A DNA stretch of 64,000 bases from Xanthomonas sp. SI (GTDB taxonomy: Bacteria > Pseudomonadota > Gammaproteobacteria > Xanthomonadales > Xanthomonadaceae): the NCBI RefSeq assembly GCF_014236855.1, contig NZ_CP051261.1:2790001-2854000 (forward strand), in the 5' to 3' direction. Below, piece after piece: positions 27,149-36,660 of this stretch. Position numbers and translations under genes: made by a program. How positions within the stretch are numbered: position 1 is the first letter of the stretch; each line of letters begins with the position of its first letter. A model generated the notes under the pieces. It was given only the letters and a program-made list of their open reading frames with translations, made no database searches and was not told the origin of the DNA.

Positions 27149-29233
27149 TCAGCTGATCGTTCCCACCAGCTTCAGCCGCTTGTCTTCCGGTACCTCGCTG
27201 TAGGACAGCACCGACAGCGAGGGGACGCTGTGGCGGACCAGCCTGGCCAGCGCGGCGCGGACTTGCGCCGGTACCAGCACCACCGCCGGTTCGTTGCGCG
27301 CTTCCTGCTTGCTGACGCACTCGGCCAGGCTCTGGTGCAGTCGCTCGGCCAGGCCGGGTTCCAGCGCGGCACCGTTGCCTTGGGTAGAGTCTTGCAAGAC
27401 ACGTTCCAATTGCGGGGCCAGGGTGTACACCGGCAGTTCGGCGGACATTCCCGAGATTTCCTGGACGATGAACCGGCCCAGCGCGTTGCGCACCGCCGCG
27501 GTGAGCACGCCGGGTTCTTGACTCTGCGGGGCCTGTTCGACCAGCGCCTCGACGATCTTGCGCAGCTGCCGCACCGGGATCTTCTCGATCAGCAGGTTCT
27601 GCAGCACGCGCACCACCACCGACAGCGGCAACGCCTTCGGGGTGAGGTCCTCGACCAGCTTCGGCGCGCTCTTGGCCAGCGTGGCCAGCAGCTGCTGCAC
27701 CTCTTCGTGGCCGAGCAGTTCCGGGGCGTGCTCGCGGATCAGGTGCGACAGGTGGGTGGCGATCACCGTGGCCGGGTCGACCACGGTGTAGCCCATGGTC
27801 TCGGCCTGGGCGCGTTGGTGCGGCTGGATCCAGATCGCGTCCAGGCCGAACGCGGGGTCCTTGCCGGCGATGCCGTCGATCTTGCCGAGCGCGCCGCCCG
27901 GGTCCAGCGCCAGTTCGCGATCGGGGTGGATGTCGGCGGTGGCCACCGGCACGCCGTGCACCAGCAGGCGGTAGGCGTTGGCCGGCAGCTCCAGGTTGTC
28001 GCGGATGTGTACTGGCGGGATCAGGAAGCCGATGTCCTGGGTCAGCTTGCGGCGCACGCCCTTGATCCGCGCCATCAGTTCGCCGCCCTGGGTCTTGTCC
28101 ACCAGCGGGATCAGCCGGTAGCCGACCTCCAGCCCCAGCGGATCGATCGGGCGCAGTTCGTCCCAGCCCAGTTCGGCGTTGGCCTGCGCGCCGGCGCTGG
28201 CCGCCTGCTGCGCCGGATCCGGCTTGGCTTCTTCCGGCAGCAGGCTGCGCTTCCACATTTTCCAGGCCAGCAGGCCCAGGATCAGCGCCAGCGTCAAGAA
28301 AGCGACGTTGGGCATGCCCGGGACCAGGCCGACCAGGCCCAGGATCGCCGCGGCCACCGCCAGCGCTTTGTGCTGGCCGAATACCTGGCCCATCATCGAG
28401 GCGCCCATGTCCTGCGAGCGCGAGGCGCGGGTGACCAGCATCGCCACCGCCGAGGACACCAGCAGCGCCGGCAACTGCGCCACCAGGCCGTCGCCGATCG
28501 ACAGCAGGGTATAGGTGGACGCGGCCTGGCCCACCGGCATGCCGTGCTGCAGGACGCCGACCGCCATGCCGCCGATCAAGTTGATGAACAGGATCAGGAT
28601 GCCGGCGATGGCGTCGCCGCGGATGAACTTGCTGGCGCCGTCCATCGAGCCGTAGAAGTCGGCTTCCTCGCGGACCTCCTCGCGCCGGGCCTTGGCCTCT
28701 TCGCGGGTCAGCAGGCCGGCGTTGAGGTCGGCGTCGATCGCCATCTGCTTGCCGGGCATGGCGTCGAGGATGAAGCGCGCGGTCACTTCCGACACGCGCC
28801 CGGCGCCCTTGGTGATGACCACGAAGTTGATGATGGTCAGGATCGCGAACACCACGATGCCGACCGCGTAGTTGCCGCCGATCACGAACTGGCCGAACGC
28901 CTCGATCACCTTGCCGGCGGCGCCGTGGCCGTCCTGGCCGTTGATCAGGATCACGCGGGTGGAGGCCACGTTCAGCGCCAGGCGCAGCATCGTGGTCATC
29001 AGCAGCACGATCGGGAAGATGCTGAACTCCAGCGGCCGCTTCACATAGACCACCGCCAGCAGCACCATCAGCGAGATCGCGATGTTGAAGGTGAACAGGG
29101 CGTCCAGCACCGGCGCGGCCAGCGGCACCACCACCATCGCCAGCATCGCCATCACGATCACCGGCGCGCCGAGGCCGTGCTTGATCATGTCCATCATCTT
29201 GCGCGTGTTCATTTGCGCGGCGGGCTGGCTCAC
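27149..29233 (-). CDS. flhA: Flagellar export apparatus protein FlhA
   Basis: 694-residue inner-membrane protein forming the gated ring of the flagellar export system. The N-terminal half has about eight membrane helices and the conserved cytoplasmic FHIPEP region (RFILDAMPGKQMAIDADLNAG). The C-terminal half (about 360-694) is the cytosolic domain that docks chaperone-substrate complexes. The likely start is GTG at 29233, which overlaps the flhB stop as GTGA. An ATG at 29212 is a weaker alternative. Transcribed with flhB from the sigma-54 promoter at 30402-30416. Confidence 0.96.
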   Translation of the reverse strand: MSQPAAQMNTRKMMDMIKHGLGAPVIVMAMLAMVVVPLAAPVLDALFTFNIAISLMVLLAVVYVKRPLEFSIFPIVLLMTTMLRLALNVASTRVILINGQDGHGAAGKVIEAFGQFVIGGNYAVGIVVFAILTIINFVVITKGAGRVSEVTARFILDAMPGKQMAIDADLNAGLLTREEAKARREEVREEADFYGSMDGASKFIRGDAIAGILILFINLIGGMAVGVLQHGMPVGQAASTYTLLSIGDGLVAQLPALLVSSAVAMLVTRASRSQDMGASMMGQVFGQHKALAVAAAILGLVGLVPGMPNVAFLTLALILGLLAWKMWKRSLLPEEAKPDPAQQAASAGAQANAELGWDELRPIDPLGLEVGYRLIPLVDKTQGGELMARIKGVRRKLTQDIGFLIPPVHIRDNLELPANAYRLLVHGVPVATADIHPDRELALDPGGALGKIDGIAGKDPAFGLDAIWIQPHQRAQAETMGYTVVDPATVIATHLSHLIREHAPELLGHEEVQQLLATLAKSAPKLVEDLTPKALPLSVVVRVLQNLLIEKIPVRQLRKIVEALVEQAPQSQEPGVLTAAVRNALGRFIVQEISGMSAELPVYTLAPQLERVLQDSTQGNGAALEPGLAERLHQSLAECVSKQEARNEPAVVLVPAQVRAALARLVRHSVPSLSVLSYSEVPEDKRLKLVGTIS

Positions 29234-30360
29234 GGCTTGCTCCCCGGGGCGAATTCATCGACCTCCAGCGGCGGCAACGGCGGCATCGGCCCGCTGCGCC
29301 AGGCGCGCAGCTGGTACACGTAGGAGAGGATCTGCGCCACCGCCGAATACAGTCTCACGGGAATTTCCTTGCCGAGTTGCCCTTCCCTATACAAGGCGCG
29401 TGCCAAAGGTGGCGCAGACACCACTGCGACGCGGTGCTGTTCGCCGATCTCGCGGATGCGGAAGGCCAGTTCGTCCACGCCCTTGGCGACCACGGTCGGG
29501 GCGCGCATGCGGCCGCTTTCGTATTTCAGCGCCACCGCGTAGTGGGTGGGGTTGACCACCACCACGTCGGCGCTGGGCACCGCCTCCATCATCCGCCGCT
29601 GCGACAGCTGCATCTGCATCTGCCGGATGCGGCCCTTGACCTCCGGGCTGCCCTCGCTTTCCTTCATTTCCCGGCGCACTTCGTCGCGGGTCATCATCAG
29701 TTTGCGGGTGTAGTTCCACTTCTGGTACGGCGCGTCGATCGCGGCCAGCAGCGCCAGCGCGCCGGCGGTGTACAGCAGCAGGTGCAGGGTGAAGCCCAGG
29801 CCGTCGCCGATGGCCGTTTCCAGCGGCTGCCGCATCAGGCTGCGCAGGCCGTCCACGTTGTTGGAGATGCACAGGGCGGCGGCGCCGCCGACGAAGCCCA
29901 TGCGCAGCATCGACTTGAACAGTTCGGCCAGGCTTTCCGGGCCGTACAGCCGGGACAGCCCGGCCATCGGGTTGAGCCGTTCGAACTTGGGGATCAGCGC
30001 CGCGCCGGAGAAGCGCAGGCTGCCCATCAGGATCGGCGCCACGAAGCCGGCCGCCACGCAGATGCCGACCAGCGGCAGGGTCACCCACAGCAGCCCCAGC
30101 AGCAGTTCGCCGAAGTGGCCGAACAGCGCGTCCGGGTTGTCGTGCAGGCGCGGATCCGGGCGCAGCGCGGCCTTCATCCAGTTCGCCGCGCCGGCCGCCA
30201 GCGAGCCGGACATGCCCATCAGGGCGAAGATGCCGGCGCTGAACACCGCCGCCGTCGCCAGTTCGCGCGACTGCGGGATGTTGCCCTGCTCGCGCGCCTC
30301 GCGCAGGCGTTTTTCGGTCGGTTGTTCGGTTTTTTCGGTGCCTTCTTCGTTTTCGGACAT
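29230..30360 (-). CDS. flhB: Flagellar export switch protein FlhB
   Basis: 376 residues. Four membrane helices lie in residues 30-215, followed by a cytosolic domain with the self-cleavage site NPTH at 270-273 (cleavage between Asn and Pro). Cleavage switches export from rod/hook to filament substrates after contact with FliK, encoded at 41099-42406. The N-terminus TEKTEQPTEKRLREAREQGN is a family hallmark. First gene of the flhB-flhA unit. Confidence 0.97.
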   Translation of the reverse strand: MSENEEGTEKTEQPTEKRLREAREQGNIPQSRELATAAVFSAGIFALMGMSGSLAAGAANWMKAALRPDPRLHDNPDALFGHFGELLLGLLWVTLPLVGICVAAGFVAPILMGSLRFSGAALIPKFERLNPMAGLSRLYGPESLAELFKSMLRMGFVGGAAALCISNNVDGLRSLMRQPLETAIGDGLGFTLHLLLYTAGALALLAAIDAPYQKWNYTRKLMMTRDEVRREMKESEGSPEVKGRIRQMQMQLSQRRMMEAVPSADVVVVNPTHYAVALKYESGRMRAPTVVAKGVDELAFRIREIGEQHRVAVVSAPPLARALYREGQLGKEIPVRLYSAVAQILSYVYQLRAWRSGPMPPLPPLEVDEFAPGSKP

Positions 30361-30401
30361 GACGGTGAGGCGCGCCGGGCAGGGGATTCAACCCAGCCTC
30401 C

Positions 30402-30416
30402 TGCAAGGACCGTACC
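30402..30416 (-). promoter_or_regulatory. Sigma-54 promoter of flhBA
   Basis: Minus strand: -24 GGTAC (30416-30412), 5 bases, -12 TTGCA (30406-30402), with exact GG-N10-GC spacing. It departs from TGGCAC-N5-TTGCA by one base in the GGCAC box. The flhB ATG is 42 bases downstream. Expected to need RpoN and FleQ. Confidence 0.7.
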
Positions 30417-30464
30417 GTTCGCCGGACGGCCGGCCCGCGGCGCGCTCCGCCGCGTCGACGCAGC

Positions 30465-33362
30465 CTAGTCCTGCTGCAGTTCCACGCGGTTGCGGCCCAG
30501 GTGCTTGGCCCGGTATAGGGCCTCGTCGGCGCGGGCCAGCAATTGCTGCAGGCTCTCGCCGTGCCGGTACCAGGCCACGCCGATCGAGGCGGTGACCGCC
30601 AGGTGCTGCGTGCCGACCCGCAGCGGATGCCCGCAGACCGCCACGCGCAGGTTCTGCAAGCGCTCGTGGGAGGGGGGCGGCAGTCCGGGCAGCACGCCCA
30701 GCAGTTCTTCGCCGCCGTAGCGGCCGATCTGGTCCGATTCGCGCAGATTGGCGTTCAGGCGCTGCGCGACCTTGGTCAGGACCGCGTCGCCGATCAGGTG
30801 GCCGTGCGTGTCGTTGATGCGCTTGAAGTGGTCCAGGTCGATCATCGCCACCGCCAGCGGCTGCTGCTCGGCCAGGCTGTGGCGCATTTGCGCGGCCAAC
30901 GCATCGAGGATGCCGGCGCGGTTGAGCAGGCCGGTCAGGGAGTCGTGCGAGGCCTTCACCGCCAGTGCGGCGCGGGCGATCTCCAGTTCGCGCTTGTCGT
31001 GCTCCAGTTCCTGGGTGCGCAGCGCGACCAGCTCGGCCAGGTGGCGCTCGCGCTGGCGCAGGCGGCGCTCGCGCCAGTGCAGCGCGGCGATCGCCAGCCC
31101 GCCGCCGAGCAGCGCGTACAGCGCCAGCATGGTCTGGCTGCGCCACCACACCGGCGCCACCGAGAACGCCACCCGCACCGGCGCCGAGGCGCTGTTCCGG
31201 TAGGCGTCGAGCAGCTGCAGTTCGAACCTGTAGTCGCCCGGCGCCAGCGGCGGATGCTCGATCTCGAAGTTGGGCGTGTAGATCCACTGCGTATGCGCGC
31301 CTTCGAAGCGGTAGCGCAGCGAGACCCGGTTGCGGTCGTCGTACAGGTCCGGCGATCCGGCCTCGATGTGCAGCGGCTCCTCATTCCAGGGCAGGCGCGC
31401 GCCGGCCGCGATCGGATGGCCGCCGCGGCTGAATTCGCTCAGCGTCACCCCTGGCGCGTTGGCCTGGAACAGGCGTTGCGGGGCCAGGATGTGGCTGACG
31501 CCCTTGCTGGTGCCGATCCACACCGAGCCGTCGTGGTCCTCGAAGAACGCCGATTCGGAGATGTCGTCCCACAGCAGTCCCTGCGACTGGGTCAGGCGCG
31601 ACCAGCGGCGGCCGTCGTAGACGTCCACGCCCTGGTTGTGGCCGATCCAGATCCAGCCGTTGCGGGTGCGCCGGATCAGGTAGATCTGCAGCTCGCGCTG
31701 TTCGGACTGCGCGCTCGGCCGCAACTGCAGGGTGTCGCCGTCGAGCCGGCCCTGCCACACGCCCGGGTTGTACAGCGCGGCCCAGACCTGGCCGTCTTCC
31801 TGGATCAGCAGCTTGCTGACCCATGGCTGCGCCGGCTTGCCGTCCAGCTGCAGCCGGATCGGGGTCCAGGTGTTGCCGCGCAGCCGGAACACGCCGGCCG
31901 CGCCGCTCAGCCACAGGCTGCCGTCGCGGCGCTGCTGGATGTCCGAGTACTCGCCGCCAGGCAGCGCCTGCACCCGCTGCGGCAGGTCGTCCGACTGCGG
32001 CCGCTGCAGCAGGTACAGGCCATCCGCGGAGAGGATCCAGATCCGGCCGCCGGCATCCAGAAACAGCCGTCTGATCGTGGCGCCCAGGCGCGGATAGCTG
32101 CGCAGCAGGCGGCCCTGGCGGTCGTGGTGGCGCAGCTCGCCCAGCGAGCCCAGGCTCCACAGCGATCCGTCCGCCGCGCTCTGCAGGCTGATGACCTGCA
32201 ACCCGGCGTCCGCCAGCCAGGGCTGGAAGCGCTGGTCGGGACGGCGTTGGCGGTTGATGCCGGCTTCGTTGCCGAGCAGCAGCGCGCCGTCGCCGTTGCG
32301 CAGGATGCTCCAGGTCGGCGCGGTGCTCATGCCTTGCGAGACGTCCCAGTTCTCGATCCAGCCGTAGCCGTTCCAACGCACCACGCCTTCGCCGTCCACC
32401 GTCATCCACAGGTCGCCGGCGCGGTCGAACAGCAGCACCAGGATGCCGGCGTCGGGCAGGCCGTTGCCGCGGTCGAACTGGCGCCAGCGGTCGTGTTCCC
32501 AGCGCGCCAGGCCCTGACCGGTGCGGATCAGCACGCGCCCCTGCGGATCGAGCAGGATCTGCATCTGGCCGCCCACCTGGCGCAGGCCGACCCCGGGCGG
32601 GGGCCGCGCGACGAAACGCTCGGCCGCGGCCGGCAACTGCATCACGTGCTGGTCGCCGCGCAGCCACAGCGCGCCGCCGCGGTCGCGCACGACATGCCGC
32701 CAGCGATCGGGCGGCAGGCCCTGCGCCTGGCCGTAGACCGTCACCGAGCCATCGGCGGCGACCCGGCACAGCTCTTGGTCGCAGCCCAGCCAAAGATCGT
32801 CGCCTTCGCTCTGCGCCGCGGCGAGCTTGCCGAGCTGCGGCAGCCGCGCCAGGGTCGCCGCGTCGAACAGCGGCCGCAGCTGCCAGCGTCCGTCGTGGCC
32901 AGCCACCGCGCGCAGCGCCTGCTGGCCGCTGAGCAGCACCATGCCCCAGGGCGTGCTGGCCAGGCGCAGCTTGTTCTTGTGCAGCGGCCCGGTCTCCTGC
33001 GCGCTCAGCCGACGCAGCTGGGTGCCGTCGTCGACGTAGAGCGCGTCGAAGGTGGCCACCCACAACCGGTGCTCGGCGTCCTCGCTCGCGGCGCTGATGG
33101 AATGGCCGCGCTGGCCCTGCAGCGGCACCTGTTCGAAGCGATGGCCATTGAAGCGGTACAGCCCGCTCTCGGTACACACCCACAGGCTGCCGTCGCCGCT
33201 CTGCAGCAGGCAGGTGTCGGCCAGGCCGAGCAGGCCCTGGTCGTGGGCGTAGCGGCGCAAGGGAATCGACTGCGCGCGGGCGACCCCGGCCGCCAGCAGC
33301 TCCACGGCCAGCCACAGCAGCAGGGCCTGCAGCGACTGCAGGCCGCGCCGGCGCGCGCGCAT
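30465..33362 (-). CDS. Periplasmic propeller-GGDEF diguanylate cyclase (copy 1)
   Basis: 965 residues. Signal peptide at about 1-31, then a large periplasmic domain (about 32-670) with repeated DGSLWVCTESGLYRF-like blades (two-component regulator propeller). A Y_Y_Y-type beta-sandwich follows (about 675-735), one membrane helix (about 741-762), a coiled coil (ELVALRTQELEHDKREL) and a C-terminal GGDEF domain. The active-site motif is GGEEL near residue 883, preceded five residues earlier by the product-inhibition RxxD (RESD). It should therefore make cyclic di-GMP in response to a periplasmic signal. I chose the ATG at 33362 for its GAGGGG box and signal peptide; 33401 is possible. Paralogue of the next gene. 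Confidence 0.9.
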   Translation of the reverse strand: MRARRRGLQSLQALLLWLAVELLAAGVARAQSIPLRRYAHDQGLLGLADTCLLQSGDGSLWVCTESGLYRFNGHRFEQVPLQGQRGHSISAASEDAEHRLWVATFDALYVDDGTQLRRLSAQETGPLHKNKLRLASTPWGMVLLSGQQALRAVAGHDGRWQLRPLFDAATLARLPQLGKLAAAQSEGDDLWLGCDQELCRVAADGSVTVYGQAQGLPPDRWRHVVRDRGGALWLRGDQHVMQLPAAAERFVARPPPGVGLRQVGGQMQILLDPQGRVLIRTGQGLARWEHDRWRQFDRGNGLPDAGILVLLFDRAGDLWMTVDGEGVVRWNGYGWIENWDVSQGMSTAPTWSILRNGDGALLLGNEAGINRQRRPDQRFQPWLADAGLQVISLQSAADGSLWSLGSLGELRHHDRQGRLLRSYPRLGATIRRLFLDAGGRIWILSADGLYLLQRPQSDDLPQRVQALPGGEYSDIQQRRDGSLWLSGAAGVFRLRGNTWTPIRLQLDGKPAQPWVSKLLIQEDGQVWAALYNPGVWQGRLDGDTLQLRPSAQSEQRELQIYLIRRTRNGWIWIGHNQGVDVYDGRRWSRLTQSQGLLWDDISESAFFEDHDGSVWIGTSKGVSHILAPQRLFQANAPGVTLSEFSRGGHPIAAGARLPWNEEPLHIEAGSPDLYDDRNRVSLRYRFEGAHTQWIYTPNFEIEHPPLAPGDYRFELQLLDAYRNSASAPVRVAFSVAPVWWRSQTMLALYALLGGGLAIAALHWRERRLRQRERHLAELVALRTQELEHDKRELEIARAALAVKASHDSLTGLLNRAGILDALAAQMRHSLAEQQPLAVAMIDLDHFKRINDTHGHLIGDAVLTKVAQRLNANLRESDQIGRYGGEELLGVLPGLPPPSHERLQNLRVAVCGHPLRVGTQHLAVTASIGVAWYRHGESLQQLLARADEALYRAKHLGRNRVELQQD

Positions 33363-33538
33363 GCCGGCCCCCTCAGCCGCCGCGTGCGCCGCGGCAGTCA
33401 TCGGCGGGGACTGGCAAGAAATCCGACATCGCGTGCGGCACCGGGCAAGAAGTGGAGAAGGAGAGCGACGGTTGCATGCCGTGTTCGCGGCGGCCGGCGG
33501 CCATGGCGCTACACGCGGGACGCGTAGCTCACTGTCTG

Positions 33539-33566
33539 TTATCGGCAGCGCGGCGGCCGGGCTTGA
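33539..33566 (-). promoter_or_regulatory. Possible sigma-28 promoter of GGDEF copy 1
   Basis: Minus strand: perfect -10 GCCGATAA (33546-33539). A TCAAGCC -35 (33566-33560) lies one base further away than in the other FliA-type sites. The leader would be about 170 bases. Confidence 0.45.
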
Positions 33567-33577
33567 GCCGGCGCCGC

Positions 33578-36529
33578 TCAGCGCGGCATGCTGGCGCCCA
33601 GGGCCGGGTCCAGGTGCAGTTCGATCCGGTTGCGGCCGCCATGCTTGGCCCGGTACAGGGCGTCGTCGGCGCGGCTGAGCAACTGTTGCACCGACTCGCC
33701 CTCGCGGTACCAGGCCACGCCGATCGAGGCGGTGACCTCGAGCAGGCCGGCGTCGGTGAGGAACGGGGTGGCGCCGATCACCTGGTGCAGGGCGCGCAGC
33801 CGGTTCTGCGCCGGCGGCAGCAGGCCCGGCAGCACCGCCAGCAGTTCCTCGCCGCCGTAGCGGCCGATCAGGTCGGCACCGCGCAGGTTCGCGTTCATGC
33901 GTCGCCCGACCCGTGCCAGCACCGCATCGCCGATCAGATGGCCGTGCTGGTCGTTGATCTGCTTGAAGTGGTCCAGGTCGATCATCGCCACCGCCAACGG
34001 GCTGCCGTCGTTGCGGCAGCGCTGGATCTGCACCGCCAGCGCGTCGAGGATGCCGACCCGGTTGAGCAGGCCGGTGAGGTCGTCGCGCACCGACTTCAGC
34101 GCCAGCGCGGCGCGCGCCTGCTCCAGTTCGCGCTTGTCGTGCTCCAGTTCCTGGGTCCGCTCGGCGACCAGCCGCGCCAGGGTGCGCTCGCGCACCAGCA
34201 ACTGTTTCACCCGCCAGCGCCAGACCACGGTCAGCAGCAATGCCGCCGCCAGCAGATACGCCATCCACGCCAGCGGGCTGCGCCACCAGGGCGGCAGGAT
34301 GGTGAACTCCAGGCGCACCACATTGCTGCGCGCGCGCTGGCGTTCGTCCAGCGCCTGTACCTCCAGCGCGTAGCGGCCGGGCGAGAGCAGGGTGTAGGTC
34401 AGATGCGCCTGCTGGGTGCTGGCCCATTGCTCCTGCAGGCCCTCGAGGCGGTAGCGGAAGCCGATGGTGTCGCTGCCGCCGACCGCGCCGGGGGCGGAGA
34501 AGGCGAATTCGATCGGCTGCTGCGACCACGGCAACTGTGCGCCGGCGACGACCGCTTTGCCGGCACGGGTGGCGCGCAGCAACTGCAGGCGCAGCGGCCG
34601 CGCGGCGAACAGCCGCGCCGGCTCCAGGATCTGGCTGACGCCCTTGCTGTTGCCGATCCACACCGAGCCGTCGCTGTCCTCGAAGAACGCCGATTCGGAG
34701 GTGTCGTCCCACAGCAGGCCATCGGCCTGGGTGACCCGGATCCAGCGCCCGCCCGACCACAGGTCCAGGCCCTGGCTGCTGCCGACCCACAGCCGTTGCT
34801 GCCGGTCCTGGCGCAACACGTAGGGCACGATCCGCGCCAGCAGCGGGTCGTCGACCTTGCGCAGCGACACGCTGGCGCTGCGCGGCTCGAAACGCCCGCG
34901 CCAGACCCCGACATCGCCGAACGACAGCCACAGGTCGTCGCTGGCGCCGATGCTGAACTTGTCCAGCTCCGCATCCGGCAGGGCGGGGCCGCGCAGGCGG
35001 ATCGACTGCCAGCCCTGCGCCTGGCGCAGGTACAGCCCGTTCTTGCCGACCAGCCACAAGCGGCCGCGCGCATCGTAGCCGCCGCCGACGAACTGGTCGC
35101 GCGGCAGGTCGCGCGCCGGCTGCGCGCTGCGTTCGCCCGCCGGCAGCAGGAACAGGCCGCGGGTGGTCAGGATCCACAGGGTGCCGGCATCGTCGAAGAA
35201 CATGCATTTCATCGCCGACAGCACCTTGGTCTGCTCGAGCATGCGGCCGCTGCCGCGGTCCAGCCGCAACACCCGCCCGGACGACTGGCCCAGCCACAGC
35301 GTGCCGTCGGCGGCATCGATCAGTTGCACCGTCTGCCGCAGCGCCTGACCGTCGCCGTCGGTCAGCGGGCGCATGCGGCCGCTGTCGGGGTCGAGCACGT
35401 TGGCGCCCATTTCGCTGCCGACGTACAGGCGGCCGTCGCCGCGGCTGCGCAGGATCGACCATGTCGGCCCGGTCGCCAGTCCCTGCGGTTCTTCCCAATG
35501 CTGGATCAGCCCATAGCCCAGCCAGCGCTGCACGCCGCGGCCGCGGGTGCCCATCCACAGGCGGCCTTGGCGATCGCTGAGCATCGGCGAAATGTTGGCC
35601 GCCAGCGCGCCCAGCCCCTGCGCGCGCTCGAACGCGCGCCAGTGCCCGGCTTCCCAGCGCAGCACGCCGGTATCGCTGCGGGTCAGTACCCGGCCGGCGG
35701 CGTCCTCGACCAGGTTGATGCCCACCGCCATGGTCGACAGGCTGCTGCCCGGCGGCGGCGGGCGTTCGGCGAAACCCGCCGCGCCGGCCGGCCAGGCCAG
35801 CACGTGATGGATGCCGCGCGCCCACAGCGTGCCGTCGCGGTCGCGCAGCAGCGCCAGCCAGTTGTCGTCGGGAACGCCGTCGGCACGGCCGAGCCGCTGC
35901 AGGCCGCCTTGCGCGTCCAGCCGGCACAGCTGGTGGCCGCAGCCCAGCCACAGCGCCTCGCCGATTGCGGTGACGCTGGAGACATCGGCCAGCGGCGCGC
36001 CGTCGGCCGCGCGCAGCGGTGCGACCTGCCAGCCGCCATCGGCGCCTGCGGAGATCCGCAGCGGCTGCTTGTCGTTGAGCGCGACGATGGCGTCGCCGAA
36101 CGCCGCCAGCGATTGCCCCTGGTCGATCCGCAGGCGTCGCCCGTCGGCGCCGGGCACGGCGGTGAAGCGGCGTCCGTCGCCGACGTACAGCGCATTGGAC
36201 GCGCCGACCCACATGCGCTGCCGGCGATCCTCGGCGATCGCATAGACCAGCGGACTGCCGACGCCGGCATCGCTGCCGACCTGTTCGAAGCGTTCGCGCT
36301 CGTAGCGGTGCAGGCCCAACTCGGTGCAGGCCCAGATCACGCCGTGCCGATCGGCGTACAGGCAATTGATGCTCAGGCCCTGCAGGCCGTCGGCCTGCGC
36401 GTAGTCGCGGAAACTGTATTCCTGCGCCACGGCGGCGCCGACCCAGGCGCACAGCGCGAGCAGCGCGGCGAGCCGCCATGCGAAGCCGCGCGACGGGGAG
36501 GGCGACAGCGGCGGGTGGCTGTTCGGCAC
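33578..36529 (-). CDS. Periplasmic propeller-GGDEF diguanylate cyclase (copy 2)
   Basis: 983 residues with the same layout as the gene downstream: signal peptide (about 1-36, ending AVAQ), periplasmic propeller with blades such as DRQGRLWMGTRGRGVQRW, a Y_Y_Y-type domain, one membrane helix (about 750-775), a coiled coil and a GGDEF domain. The motif is GGEEL near 890, with the I-site RGAD before it. All catalytic features are present. The likely start is GTG at 36529; no ATG in frame gives the signal peptide. It lies between fliR and its paralogue and has a FliA-type promoter of its own, so its product may feed cyclic di-GMP to FleQ or motor regulators. Confidence 0.9.
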   Translation of the reverse strand: MPNSHPPLSPSPSRGFAWRLAALLALCAWVGAAVAQEYSFRDYAQADGLQGLSINCLYADRHGVIWACTELGLHRYERERFEQVGSDAGVGSPLVYAIAEDRRQRMWVGASNALYVGDGRRFTAVPGADGRRLRIDQGQSLAAFGDAIVALNDKQPLRISAGADGGWQVAPLRAADGAPLADVSSVTAIGEALWLGCGHQLCRLDAQGGLQRLGRADGVPDDNWLALLRDRDGTLWARGIHHVLAWPAGAAGFAERPPPPGSSLSTMAVGINLVEDAAGRVLTRSDTGVLRWEAGHWRAFERAQGLGALAANISPMLSDRQGRLWMGTRGRGVQRWLGYGLIQHWEEPQGLATGPTWSILRSRGDGRLYVGSEMGANVLDPDSGRMRPLTDGDGQALRQTVQLIDAADGTLWLGQSSGRVLRLDRGSGRMLEQTKVLSAMKCMFFDDAGTLWILTTRGLFLLPAGERSAQPARDLPRDQFVGGGYDARGRLWLVGKNGLYLRQAQGWQSIRLRGPALPDAELDKFSIGASDDLWLSFGDVGVWRGRFEPRSASVSLRKVDDPLLARIVPYVLRQDRQQRLWVGSSQGLDLWSGGRWIRVTQADGLLWDDTSESAFFEDSDGSVWIGNSKGVSQILEPARLFAARPLRLQLLRATRAGKAVVAGAQLPWSQQPIEFAFSAPGAVGGSDTIGFRYRLEGLQEQWASTQQAHLTYTLLSPGRYALEVQALDERQRARSNVVRLEFTILPPWWRSPLAWMAYLLAAALLLTVVWRWRVKQLLVRERTLARLVAERTQELEHDKRELEQARAALALKSVRDDLTGLLNRVGILDALAVQIQRCRNDGSPLAVAMIDLDHFKQINDQHGHLIGDAVLARVGRRMNANLRGADLIGRYGGEELLAVLPGLLPPAQNRLRALHQVIGATPFLTDAGLLEVTASIGVAWYREGESVQQLLSRADDALYRAKHGGRNRIELHLDPALGASMPR

Positions 36530-36599
36530 GGCGATGACTGGCGTCCCCGGAAGGCGCTGCGCGATGGTGGGTGCTGCACGTGCAACACCATTGAAGAGA

Positions 36600-36626
36600 C
36601 TATCGGCGCCGTCGCCCGAGGCTTGA
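36600..36626 (-). promoter_or_regulatory. Sigma-28 (FliA) promoter of GGDEF copy 2
   Basis: Minus strand: -35 TCAAGCCT (36626-36619), 11-base spacer, -10 GCCGATAG (36607-36600). The GTG start at 36529 lies about 65 bases past the expected transcript start. Confidence 0.65.
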
Positions 36627-36660
36627 ATGGTTCAAGGCCCGGGGCTTGCGCCAGCGGATT

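Noticed and set aside
30465..36479. A 2,004-codon minus-strand open frame spanning both GGDEF genes
   Set aside because: The upstream half is an out-of-frame shadow of GGDEF copy 2. Only the part from 33362 on has a signal peptide, ribosome-binding site and conserved domains. Not a fusion protein.
36560..36600. GG-N10-GC match upstream of GGDEF copy 2 as a sigma-54 promoter
   Set aside because: Only the GG and GC pairs fit; the boxes (TGGTGT, GTGCA) are poor, whereas a good FliA promoter is present at 36600-36626.
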